Shown: positions 33,890 to 40,474 of the stretch, piece by piece
How positions within the stretch are numbered: the stretch's first letter is position 1
How the letters are laid out: the number at the start of each line of letters is the position of its first letter
Assembly (NCBI GenBank): GCA_900769905.1
Contig: CAAGIL010000165.1
Location: 1 to 44,101 of the forward strand
Length of the DNA stretch: 44,101 nt
Direction of reading: 5' to 3'
Source of the DNA: Rikenellaceae bacterium
GTDB lineage: Bacteria; Bacteroidota; Bacteroidia; Bacteroidales; UBA932
The notes under the pieces: generated by a model
Database searches by the model: none
What the model saw: only the letters and a program-made list of their open reading frames with translations
What the model was told of the DNA's origin: nothing
Program-made: the position numbers and the translations under genes

Positions 33890-34333
33890 TTACTCAGCGG
33901 CTGCTACGTTTACCTTGATGTTGGCGAAAACGCCCTTGTAGCACTTTACCTTGCCCTCGAACTCTCCGAGCTCCTTGATGTCAGGGAGGGAGATGTTCTT
34001 CCTCTCAATCTCGATGCCTGCAGCTGCGAGAGCCTCTGCAACCTGAGCTGAGGTGACAGCTCCGTAGAGCTTGCCGTTCTCGCCTACCTTTGCGGTGAGG
34101 TTCAGAGCCACTGCCTCGATCCTGGCTGCGAGAGCCTGGGCGTCGGCAACGAGTTTAGCCTCTTTGTGAGCCCTCTGGCGAAGAGTCTCTTCGTGCTGCT
34201 TGAGAGCTGAAGGGGTGCCTACTGTGGCGAATCCCTGAGGAACAAGATAATTGAGAGCGTAACCGGTCTTTACTTCTACCACATCTCCGGCCTCGCCGAG
34301 ATTGGCAACTTCTTTCTTAAGGATGATCTTCAT
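33890..34333 (-). CDS. rplI: 50S ribosomal protein L9
   Basis: 147-residue large-subunit protein that binds 23S rRNA and extends from the L1 stalk base. N-terminal KIILKKEVANLGEAGDVVEVKTGYALNYLVPQG is the L9 signature; a connecting helix and the C-domain (GKLYGAVTSAQVAEAL) follow. Third gene of the rpsF-rpsR-rplI operon, 10 nt after rpsR. Confidence 0.97.
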   Translation of the reverse strand: MKIILKKEVANLGEAGDVVEVKTGYALNYLVPQGFATVGTPSALKQHEETLRQRAHKEAKLVADAQALAARIEAVALNLTAKVGENGKLYGAVTSAQVAEALAAAGIEIERKNISLPDIKELGEFEGKVKCYKGVFANIKVNVAAAE

Positions 34334-34343
34334 AACGCTTCAA

Positions 34344-34616
34344 TTATTTGAGGAGGTCAGTTACATATGGAAGGAGTGCGAGGGAGCGGGCGCGCTTTAC
34401 GGCCTGGGCTACCTTGCGCTGGAACTTCAGAGAAGTACCGGTGATGCGGCGAGGGAGAATCTTCCCCTGCTCGTTGAGGAACTTCTTGAGGAACTCAGGA
34501 TCCTTGTAATCAACATATTTGATGCCTGCCTTCTTGAAACGGCAGTACTTCTTCTTGCGAACCTCTACGGTAGGAGGGTTCAGAAAACGGATTTCGTTGT
34601 TTGCTGCGTTTGCCAT
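34344..34616 (-). CDS. rpsR: 30S ribosomal protein S18
   Basis: 90-residue small-subunit protein that pairs with S6 on the platform. YCRFKKAGIKYVDYKDPEFLKKFLNEQGKILPRR is cut by the typical TGTSLKFQRKVAQAVKRAR helix region (here ITGTSLKFQRKVAQ). The single N-terminal cysteine gives no zinc site. Second gene of the operon, 15 nt after rpsF. Confidence 0.97.
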   Translation of the reverse strand: MANAANNEIRFLNPPTVEVRKKKYCRFKKAGIKYVDYKDPEFLKKFLNEQGKILPRRITGTSLKFQRKVAQAVKRARSLALLPYVTDLLK

Positions 34617-34631
34617 AATTGTGTCCTCCTT

Positions 34632-35039
34632 TTATTCTTCTGACTTGGCTTCCTCTGCTGCAGCCTCAGCCTTAGGCTCCTCCTCTGCCTTAGGGGCAGC
34701 GGCCTTTGCGGCGCGGGTCTGACGGCGGTGCTCAGCGTAAGCGACGGCGTTCTTGTCAAGAGCTACGGTGAGGTAGCGGATGATGCGCTCGTCACGGTGA
34801 TACTGGGTCTCGAGAGTTGCGATGAACTCCGGATTGGCCTTGAATTCAATCAGGTAGTAGAATCCTGATGTCTTGTGCTGGATTGGGTAAGCGAGCTGCT
34901 TGAGACCCCAGTCCTCCTGGTACACAATCTCACCGCCGTTGTCGGTGATGAGCTTGACGTACTTGGCAACCGCTTCCTTCATCTGGGCATCAGACAAAAC
35001 GGGAGTTGCAATGAAAACGGTTTCGTACTGTTTGATCAT
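34632..35039 (-). CDS. rpsF: 30S ribosomal protein S6
   Basis: 135-residue small-subunit platform protein. YETVFIATPVLSDAQMKEAV, WGLKQLAYPIQHKTSGFYYL and RDERIIRYLTVALDKNAV match S6. The C-terminal ~35 residues form an Ala/Glu/Lys-rich acidic tail (EEEPKAEAAAEEAKSEE), a common Bacteroidota extension. First gene of the operon with a strong promoter at 35089-35120. Confidence 0.97.
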   Translation of the reverse strand: MIKQYETVFIATPVLSDAQMKEAVAKYVKLITDNGGEIVYQEDWGLKQLAYPIQHKTSGFYYLIEFKANPEFIATLETQYHRDERIIRYLTVALDKNAVAYAEHRRQTRAAKAAAPKAEEEPKAEAAAEEAKSEE

Positions 35040-35059
35040 TTTTGTAATTGTTAATAAGT

Positions 35060-35087
35060 AAATTAAAAGCCCCTAATTTTAGGGGCT
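35060..35087 (-). terminator. Perfect hairpin with T-tract at the head of the rpsF operon
   Basis: On the minus strand AGCCCCTAA pairs perfectly with TTAGGGGCT (loop AA/TT) at 35068-35087, followed by TTTTAATTT. It begins one base after the rpsF -7 box, so the predicted start point falls inside the left arm. It most simply terminates the parE-plsC transcript; an attenuator or operator for rpsF is the alternative. Confidence 0.65.
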
Positions 35088-35088
35088 G

Positions 35089-35120
35089 CAAAGATAGCAA
35101 TAAAATTTCTAGTTTCCAAA
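35089..35120 (-). promoter_or_regulatory. Promoter for rpsF-rpsR-rplI: TTTG-N20-TATCTTTG
   Basis: Minus strand -33 box TTTG (35117-35120), 20 bp spacer, -7 box TATCTTTG (35089-35096). Same architecture as the rplS promoter. It lies between the plsC-like stop and the terminator hairpin. Confidence 0.8.
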
Positions 35121-35131
35121 CTCTTTGTGCA

Positions 35132-35695
35132 TCAGTGGGTGACATAACCTTCAGGGTTCTTTCCCACGAGGTGGAGCTCTTCATATTTCTGCTGAATCAG
35201 GGCAGTGTCGGCCCTTGCGTCATCGCCGCAGATGAATCTCTCACCTATGCTGATGTGTTTGTTGCCCCAGTTGAAGTAGCCCAGGTAAACGGGGCAGTCC
35301 AGGGCCTTGGCTATAGCGTGATAGCCCATTTTCCAGCGCTTTACAGGCTTTCGTGTGCCTTCCGGGGCTATGCAGAGGTGGAACTCGCCCTCGGCTTTCT
35401 GCATTTCCTCGATGACGCTCCTCACCACTGCGGCGCCATTGCTCCTGTCCACGGGGATGCAGCCGAACTTGCGGAGTATGGGGCCCAGAGGCCAGAAGAA
35501 GAACTCCTTCTTGATCATGACGTGGGCAACGTGGCCCAGACTTTTGTAATAAAAATATGCCACCAGAAAGTCGGCGATGCTGGTGTGGGGTACGCCCAGG
35601 ATAATGCATTTCTGCTCCGGAGCAGGTCCGCTGTCGGCCTGCCAGCCAAGGAGCTTCATTATCCTGCCGTATATGTTCTTTTTCTCTTTTGCCAT
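35132..35695 (-). CDS. PlsC-like 1-acyl-sn-glycerol-3-phosphate acyltransferase family protein
   Basis: 187-residue acyltransferase of the glycerophospholipid synthesis fold. Catalytic HX4D is PHTSIAD (His37, Asp42); the acceptor motif is APEGTRKPV (Glu112-Gly113-Thr114); GCIPVDRSN precedes it. Shorter than E. coli PlsC (245) and without a clear N-terminal membrane helix, so the acceptor may be a different lysolipid. It starts 5 nt after the parE stop and is the last gene of the DUF1573-parE unit. Confidence 0.85.
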   Translation of the reverse strand: MAKEKKNIYGRIMKLLGWQADSGPAPEQKCIILGVPHTSIADFLVAYFYYKSLGHVAHVMIKKEFFFWPLGPILRKFGCIPVDRSNGAAVVRSVIEEMQKAEGEFHLCIAPEGTRKPVKRWKMGYHAIAKALDCPVYLGYFNWGNKHISIGERFICGDDARADTALIQQKYEELHLVGKNPEGYVTH

Positions 35696-35700
35696 AAAAA

Positions 35701-37608
35701 TCAGATATTTACATCTTCCAGCTCTTCCTCGCTGCGCAGGTTGCGGCAGGTGAAGTGCTGTCTGTCAACGGTGTTGTCGCCCATATAGAACTCGAGTATG
35801 GAGGCTATGGATTCCTCGTCGGAGAGTTCCACCGGGTCCAGACGCATCTCAGGGCCGATGAAATGGATGAACTCTTCGTAGGAAATCTCTCCGAGACCCT
35901 TGAACCTGGTGATCTCGACTCCTGTCTTGAGCTGGGCTATGGCCTTTTCCTTTTCCTCGGAGTTGTAGCAGTAGATGTTGGACTTCTTGTTCTTCACCCT
36001 GAAGAGAGGGGTCTGGAGTATGTGCACGTGCCCGCGCCTGATGAGGTCGGGGTAGTACTTGAGGAAGAAGGTGAGGACCAGCATCCTGATGTGCATTCCG
36101 TCATCATCGGCATCGGTAGCCACGATGATGTTGTTGTAGCGCAGGTTCTCAAGGTCGTCTTCAACGCCCAGCGCTGAGATGAGCAGGTTGAGCTCTTCGT
36201 TTTCCGCCACCTTCTTTCGGCTCTCCTTGTAGCAGTTGATAGGCTTGCCTCGCAGGGAAAATACGGCCTGGAAGTCGGCGTTCCTCGCCTTGGTGATGGT
36301 ACCGCTCGCGGAATCGCCCTCGGTGATGAAGATGGAGGAGTTCTCTATGTTCTCCTGATTCTTCTCGGTAATCTTGTCATTGAAGTGGAAACGGCAGTCC
36401 CTGAGCTTCTTGTTGTAGACATTGGTCTTCTTGTTGCGCTCGCGGGTCTTCTTCTGTATGCCCGAAATCTCCATACGCTCGGCCTGGGATGCCTTGATCT
36501 TGTCCTCCAGAACAGGCACCACTTCCTTGTGTATGCGCAGGTAGTTGTCCAGGTTCTTGGCCACGAAGTCGTTGACGTAGGTGCGTATGGTAGGACCCGT
36601 CTCGTTGTGCATCACGCCGTTGGCGTCCGCCTCCTGCCGCTCCCACATATAGGTGGACCCGAGCTTGGTCTTGGTCTGGCCTTCGAAGTTGGGCTCCTGA
36701 ATCTGTATGCTTATGGCTCCGACCACGCCCTGACGGAAGTCGGCCGGCTCGTAGTTCTTCTTGAAGAACTCCTTGAGAGTCTTGGCAATGGCTTCCCTGT
36801 ATGCCGCGAGGTGGGTGCCTCCGTCGCGGGTATTCTGGCCGTTGACGAAGGAGGAGATGTTCTCGCCGTAGGCGTTGCAGTGGCTGAGCACTATCTCTAT
36901 GTCCTCGCCCACCAGGTGAATCGGCGGATAGAGCGGGGTTTCGCTGAGGTTCTCGTTCACCAGGTCGAGCAGGCCGTTTTCGGACTTGTAAGCCTTCCCG
37001 TTGAGTACCAGGGTCAGTCCCTTCTTGAGGTAGGAGTAGTTCTTGACCATAGTCTCGACATAGTCCGGGTTGAAGGCGAAGTCTCCGAACATCAGCTCGT
37101 CGGGAACGAAGCTTACAAGGGTGCCGTTCTTCTCGGTAGTCGGACCCTTGCCGCTGCCCTTGAGCTCCCCGCGCTCGAAACTGGCCCAGGAGCACTCGCC
37201 GTCGCGGTGCGAACAGATGTAGAAGCTGGATGAAAGCGCGTTCACGGCCTTGGTGCCGACGCCGTTCAGACCCACGGCCTTCTTGAACACGGCGTTGTCG
37301 AACTTGGCACCGGTGTTGAGCTTGCTCACCACCCTCACCACCGAATCCAGAGGAATTCCGCGGCCGAAGTCGCGCACCGTGACCTTGCCGCTGTCTTCTA
37401 TGTCGATGCGTACCTCCTTGCCGAAGCCGGCGGCGAACTCGTCTATGCAGTTGTCCACCACCTCCTTGAGGAGCACGTAAATGCCGTCTCCCGGGTTCTT
37501 TCCGTCTCCGAGACGGCCTATGTACATACCCGGGCGCTTGCGGATGTGCTCGACGCCTTCCAGGGTACGTATGTTCTCGTCAGTGTAATTGCTTGTCTGT
37601 CCCATCAT
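35701..37608 (-). CDS. parE: DNA topoisomerase IV subunit B (ParE-type)
   Basis: Type IIA topoisomerase ATPase subunit, 635 residues, expected to decatenate daughter chromosomes with ParC. GHKL motifs: KRPGMYIGRLGDG, EVVDNCIDEFAAGFG, GRGIPLDSVV and GLNGVGTKAVNAL; transducer QTKTKLGS; TOPRIM EGDSASGTITKARNAD and ATDADDDGMHIRMLVLTFF; YTL-type end RFKGLGEIS. The TOPRIM spelling ASGTI and DADDDGMH differ from the GyrB at 13150, supporting topo IV. ATG 37608 overlaps the DUF1573 stop (ATGA); a second ATG is at 37605. parC is not adjacent. Confidence 0.93.
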   Translation of the reverse strand: MMGQTSNYTDENIRTLEGVEHIRKRPGMYIGRLGDGKNPGDGIYVLLKEVVDNCIDEFAAGFGKEVRIDIEDSGKVTVRDFGRGIPLDSVVRVVSKLNTGAKFDNAVFKKAVGLNGVGTKAVNALSSSFYICSHRDGECSWASFERGELKGSGKGPTTEKNGTLVSFVPDELMFGDFAFNPDYVETMVKNYSYLKKGLTLVLNGKAYKSENGLLDLVNENLSETPLYPPIHLVGEDIEIVLSHCNAYGENISSFVNGQNTRDGGTHLAAYREAIAKTLKEFFKKNYEPADFRQGVVGAISIQIQEPNFEGQTKTKLGSTYMWERQEADANGVMHNETGPTIRTYVNDFVAKNLDNYLRIHKEVVPVLEDKIKASQAERMEISGIQKKTRERNKKTNVYNKKLRDCRFHFNDKITEKNQENIENSSIFITEGDSASGTITKARNADFQAVFSLRGKPINCYKESRKKVAENEELNLLISALGVEDDLENLRYNNIIVATDADDDGMHIRMLVLTFFLKYYPDLIRRGHVHILQTPLFRVKNKKSNIYCYNSEEKEKAIAQLKTGVEITRFKGLGEISYEEFIHFIGPEMRLDPVELSDEESIASILEFYMGDNTVDRQHFTCRNLRSEEELEDVNI

Positions 37609-37964
37609 TTCACCACTCCCTTCAGATGCAGCACGAAAGGTTTCTTCTGTGCCGACGTGTATACTGTGACTGTCTTGTCAAACGGGTACGCCCCGTCCTC
37701 ATTGGCGTAGGTCGCGCTCACCGTTCCCTTGCCGCCGGGGGCGATGGGGGTCCTGGTCCACTCCACGTCAGTGCATCCGCAGCTCGAGATGGCCGCATAG
37801 ATGTCCAGAGTGTCCTGGGAATTGTTCGTGAGCGTGAAATTGCATTTGAGCGCCCCGTCCTTCCAGCTGACCTCCCCGAAATCGTGGACGGTCTTGTCGA
37901 AAGTGACAGGCGGAGCACCGGCCGTGAGCAGCAGCGCCGACAATATTGCGATAATATACTTCAT
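37605..37964 (-). CDS. DUF1573 domain secreted protein
   Basis: 119 residues from ATG 37964. A signal peptide (MKYIIAILSALLLTAGA) is followed by one DUF1573 immunoglobulin-like domain: VTFDKTVHDFGEVSWKDG, FTLTNNSQDTLDIYAAISSCGCTDVEW, then IAPGGKGTVSATY. The paired cysteines in SSCGCTDVEW are the family hallmark. Function of DUF1573 proteins is unknown; export to the periplasm or surface is expected. An upstream in-frame ATG at 38003 is rejected because the -7 box at 37970-37977 would lie inside that extension. It overlaps parE by 4 nt. Confidence 0.85.
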   Translation of the reverse strand: MKYIIAILSALLLTAGAPPVTFDKTVHDFGEVSWKDGALKCNFTLTNNSQDTLDIYAAISSCGCTDVEWTRTPIAPGGKGTVSATYANEDGAYPFDKTVTVYTSAQKKPFVLHLKGVVK

Positions 37965-37969
37965 ACTTA

Positions 37970-37977
37970 CAAAGATA
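37970..37977 (-). promoter_or_regulatory. -7 promoter element TATCTTTG, nearly leaderless, for DUF1573-parE
   Basis: Perfect TAnnTTTG ending only 5 nt before ATG 37964, so transcription would begin at or next to the start codon. It decides the start of the DUF1573 gene. Confidence 0.6.
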
Positions 37978-38042
37978 CGTTTCTTTCTCAAAACTTCCGT
38001 CAAACTTCCTGAAACTTTTTTAAAAAATTCATTTAAAATGAC

Positions 38043-38058
38043 TATCTTTGCAAAGTTA
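38043..38058. promoter_or_regulatory. Face-to-face -7 elements TATCTTTG and TAACTTTG
   Basis: TATCTTTG (38043-38050, plus) reads toward the ferredoxin gene 20 nt downstream; the abutting CAAAGTTA (38051-38058) is TAACTTTG on the minus strand and reads toward DUF1573. The two fit the consensus and share a CTTTGCAAAG palindrome. The plus element is the likely ferredoxin promoter; the minus element would be a second, leadered promoter for DUF1573-parE. Confidence 0.6.
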
Positions 38059-38070
38059 ACATTTACAATT

Positions 38071-38244
38071 ATGGCTTACAAAATTAATCCGGACATCTGT
38101 GTGGCTTGTGGAACTTGCCAGGGTGAGTGCCCTTCAGGCGCTATAAAGGAAGGTGATGTTTATACCATTGATCCAGAGGTTTGCGTCAGCTGTGGCGCTT
38201 GCGCAGACGCCTGCCCGATGGGAGCAATCTCTCCTGAAGAATAA
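38071..38244 (+). CDS. 2[4Fe-4S] ferredoxin
   Basis: 57-residue bacterial-type low-potential electron carrier, clostridial type. Two C-x2-C-x2-C-x3-C-P clusters: CVACGTCQGECP (residues 10-21) and CVSCGACADACP (residues 38-49), symmetric halves. Likely partners are pyruvate:ferredoxin oxidoreductase, hydrogenase or Rnf in an anaerobe. ATG 38071 starts MAYKINPDIC; upstream frame is shadow. Monocistronic, with promoter at 38043-38050 and terminator at 38269. Confidence 0.95.
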   Translation: MAYKINPDICVACGTCQGECPSGAIKEGDVYTIDPEVCVSCGACADACPMGAISPEE

Positions 38245-38268
38245 ACACAAGTACTCATCGGAAAGACA

Positions 38269-38303
38269 GGTCGGGCGCAGGGCGCTCCGGCCTTTTTTGT
38301 TTT
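38269..38303 (+). terminator. Intrinsic terminator after ferredoxin
   Basis: GC-rich hairpin GGTCGGG-CGC-agg-GCG-c-TCCGGCC followed by TTTTTTGTTTT. It separates the ferredoxin from the LysR-amidohydrolase fusion gene. Confidence 0.8.
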
Positions 38304-38334
38304 GACTGCGGATTCGCGGAATCAGGTAATATTG
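38301..38334 (+). promoter_or_regulatory. Possible weak promoter for the HTH-amidohydrolase gene
   Basis: TTTG at 38301-38304, 22 bp spacer, TAATATTG at 38327-38334 (one mismatch from TAnnTTTG), 28 nt before ATG 38363. The -33 box coincides with the T-tract of the ferredoxin terminator. Confidence 0.35.
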
Positions 38335-38362
38335 GGAACATAAATATGAGCATCGTGCTATG

Positions 38363-39805
38363 ATGTTGGAAGATTTCAGACTTAAGGTATATCAGACCGT
38401 GCTGCAGACGGGCAGTTTCACGGCGGCGGCGCGGCAGCTGGGCATTTCCCAGCCGGCGGTGAGCAAAAATATCTCCGAACTCGAGAAGTTCGCCGGGGTG
38501 CGCCTTCTCGACAGGAGCAAGGCCGGGGTGAACCCGACTCCGGACGGGCTGCGTATGCTGGAAATGGCACGGGAAGTGTCCATGGCGTACGGGAAAATCA
38601 ACAATCGTTTCGCGAACCCTGAATCCACGCTCCTGCGCTCCGTGCAGCTGGACGGGAAAATATGCAACGTGCTCATCGAACACGGGCGCTTCGCCTCGCT
38701 CGACGTGGCGGAGGACACCCCTGCCGCAAGGGTGGTGGATGCGTCCGGTACCGCCCTGCTCCCGTCCCTGTACAACACACACACCCACGCGGCTATGACC
38801 CTGCTTCGCGGCTATGCCGACGACCTCCCGCTCAAGCAGTGGCTCGAGGACTATGTGTGGCCGTACGAGGACAAGCTGACCCCCGGGGACATACGTTCCG
38901 GGAGCGAGCTTGCGTGCCGGGAAATGCTCTCCGGCGGCACCTGTTTCTTCAATGATATGTACTTCGACATCGAGGAAACCATTGACGAGGTCGTGCGCAG
39001 CGGGATGCGGGCCGCAATAGGCATCACCGTGATGGAGAACCACACCAAGGCCCAGGAAGCACAGAAGCTGGATTTCGTGAAGAACTGGGTGGACCCGAGC
39101 GGCGGACGTATACAGCTGGTGATGGCTCCGCACGCGATTTATACCGTGGGTACGGACAAGCTGCGCCGTACGGCCGCGTTCGCGCGCAAGCACGGATTGC
39201 GGCTCCACATACACCTCGCCGAGACGCGCCGGGAGGTGGAGGACTGCATCAGGGAGTACGGCACCACCCCGGTGCGCTACCTGGACAAGATAGGTTTCCT
39301 GGGTCCGGATGTGATTGCGGCGCACTGCGTGTACGTGGACGAACAGGAATGGAAACTCCTCGCCCGTAGGGGAGTCACGGTGGCGCACTGCCCGTGCTCG
39401 AACATGAAACTCGGAAGCGGGCGCTTCCCTTACGAGCTGGCGCTGGACTCAGGCTGCCGCATCACCCTGGGCACGGACGGCGCATCCTCGAACAACAACC
39501 TCGATATGCTGGAGGAGATGAAGTTCGCTGCCCTGCTCGCCAAGGTTCAGGGCAACCCTGTGCTCCTGGGGGCTGAGGAGGTCTTCGCGTGGGGTACAAA
39601 AAACGCGGCCCGCGCCTTTGGTATCGATGCCGGTGAAATCAAGGCCGGGGGCCTTGCCGACGCAATGCTTGTGGACTTGAACGAGCCGCGTATGAAACCG
39701 TGTCACCACCTGATTTCCAATCTGGTGTATTCGGCTGACTCCTCCTGCATAAGCCGCGTGTTCTGCGAGGGCAGGGAAGTCTTTTCGAGAGCTGACGCTA
39801 TTTGA
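38363..39805 (+). CDS. LysR-type HTH domain fused to amidohydrolase (SAH/MTA deaminase-like)
   Basis: 480 residues in one uninterrupted frame. Residues 1-60 are a LysR winged helix-turn-helix (MLEDFRLKVYQTVLQTGSFT, AARQLGISQPAVSKNISELE, GVRLLDRSKAGVNPTPDG) followed by the usual linker helix to about 85. In place of the LysR sensor domain comes a complete amidohydrolase of the S-adenosylhomocysteine/5'-methylthioadenosine/guanine deaminase group: metal ligands THTH (His140, His142), HIHLAE (His284, catalytic Glu287), AAHCVYVDE (His321) and LGTDGASSNNN (Asp372), then the C-terminal beta-sandwich piece (LADAMLVDLNEP). A second ATG lies one codon upstream at 38360. It overlaps hsp20 tail to tail by 8 nt. 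The enzyme may sense or consume its ligand while bound to DNA; that is inference. Confidence 0.9.
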   Translation: MLEDFRLKVYQTVLQTGSFTAAARQLGISQPAVSKNISELEKFAGVRLLDRSKAGVNPTPDGLRMLEMAREVSMAYGKINNRFANPESTLLRSVQLDGKICNVLIEHGRFASLDVAEDTPAARVVDASGTALLPSLYNTHTHAAMTLLRGYADDLPLKQWLEDYVWPYEDKLTPGDIRSGSELACREMLSGGTCFFNDMYFDIEETIDEVVRSGMRAAIGITVMENHTKAQEAQKLDFVKNWVDPSGGRIQLVMAPHAIYTVGTDKLRRTAAFARKHGLRLHIHLAETRREVEDCIREYGTTPVRYLDKIGFLGPDVIAAHCVYVDEQEWKLLARRGVTVAHCPCSNMKLGSGRFPYELALDSGCRITLGTDGASSNNNLDMLEEMKFAALLAKVQGNPVLLGAEEVFAWGTKNAARAFGIDAGEIKAGGLADAMLVDLNEPRMKPCHHLISNLVYSADSSCISRVFCEGREVFSRADAI

Positions 39806-40232
39806 TCTCAATCTGCCTGGTAGCAGGAATCTGAGTCTTTTCTTCCTTCTTAGGAAGGGTGATGTTGAGCACGCCGTTGAGCATTTCCGCGCTGATGGCG
39901 TCGAGGTTGATGTTGTCCGGAAGGGTGAAGCTCTGGTGGTATGAAGCGTAGGTGAACTCCCTGCGGAGGTAGTTCTCCTTCTTCTCTTCCTTAGACTCCT
40001 TGCAGGCCTTCTTCTCGAGGTCGATGACGAGTTCCTCGTCGTTGTTTACGTGGACTGAAAGGTCCTCTTTGGTCATTCCAGGGGCGGCGATCTCAATCTT
40101 GAAATCCTTGTCGCTCTCCTTGATGTTGACTGCCGGGCTGGCAAACTGCTTGGCCGGTACTACAGGGAAATTATCGTCAAACAAATCACTGAATATGCTT
40201 GGCAACCAAGTCTGATGTCTAACTGGATACAT
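39798..40232 (-). CDS. Hsp20/alpha-crystallin small heat-shock protein
   Basis: ATP-independent holdase, 144 residues. N-terminal arm (MYPVRHQTWLPSIFSDLFDDNFP), alpha-crystallin domain (PAVNIKESDKDFKIEIAAPGMTKEDLSVHV, LRREFTYASYHQSFTLP, AEMLNGVLNITLPK) with the A-x-x-x-G-V-L signature, and a short tail with the IPA motif variant TQIPATRQIEIK. An in-frame ATG at 40247 exists, but a GGAGG 9 nt before ATG 40232 marks the latter as start. No TAnnTTTG is present upstream, so a stress-specific promoter is likely. The stop overlaps the end of the amidohydrolase gene. Confidence 0.94.
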   Translation of the reverse strand: MYPVRHQTWLPSIFSDLFDDNFPVVPAKQFASPAVNIKESDKDFKIEIAAPGMTKEDLSVHVNNDEELVIDLEKKACKESKEEKKENYLRREFTYASYHQSFTLPDNINLDAISAEMLNGVLNITLPKKEEKTQIPATRQIEIK

Positions 40233-40282
40233 AATCAAATCCTCCATTTTATAAATTTTTATCTGTTATTCTTTTTAACCCT

Positions 40283-40298
40283 GTTCCAATCGCGGAAC
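40283..40298. promoter_or_regulatory. Inverted repeat GTTCC-N6-GGAAC upstream of hsp20
   Basis: Perfect 5-bp dyad with 6-bp spacer in the 5' region of hsp20, about 50 nt before its ATG. Not CIRCE. It could be an operator or the first stem of the hsp20 leader. Confidence 0.4.
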
Positions 40299-40340
40299 GC
40301 TTAGTACAGTTACAAAAGGGGGACCAGAGAGGAAATAGTG

Positions 40341-40420
40341 GATATTTTGGACATTTTGCGCATCCTTACTGTCTAACTGTCTGAAAATCAAGACATTTTG
40401 TCGCAATTTATGACAAAATG
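40341..40420. repeat. ATTTTG half-site cluster with perfect 9-9-9 inverted repeat before the EFR1 gene
   Basis: GATATTTTG (40341-40349) and GACATTTTG (40350-40358) stand in tandem; GACATTTTG recurs at 40392-40400 and is part of the perfect inverted repeat CATTTTGTC-N9-GACAAAATG (40394-40420). The dyad ends where the -33 box of the EFR1 promoter (-7 at 40444) is expected, as for a repressor or activator operator. Confidence 0.55.
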
Positions 40421-40443
40421 GCACAAACAAGGCCAAGATTTGT

Positions 40444-40451
40444 TATATTTG
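40444..40451 (+). promoter_or_regulatory. -7 promoter element TATATTTG for the EFR1 gene
   Basis: Perfect TAnnTTTG, 23 nt before ATG 40475; it lies within the upstream in-frame extension to 40418 and so excludes that earlier start. Confidence 0.65.
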
Positions 40452-40474
40452 TGGAAAACAAAGGCAGGATACTT

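Noticed and set aside
38363..38620. Separate LysR gene with a frameshift before the amidohydrolase
   Set aside because: The frame is continuous and the HTH linker helix leads directly into the amidohydrolase N-terminal strand; no stop or duplicate start is seen.
40394..40420. CIRCE heat-shock operator for hsp20
   Set aside because: The geometry (9-9-9) matches but the sequence does not resemble TTAGCACTC/GAGTGCTAA, and the dyad lies next to the EFR1 promoter, 160 bp from hsp20.
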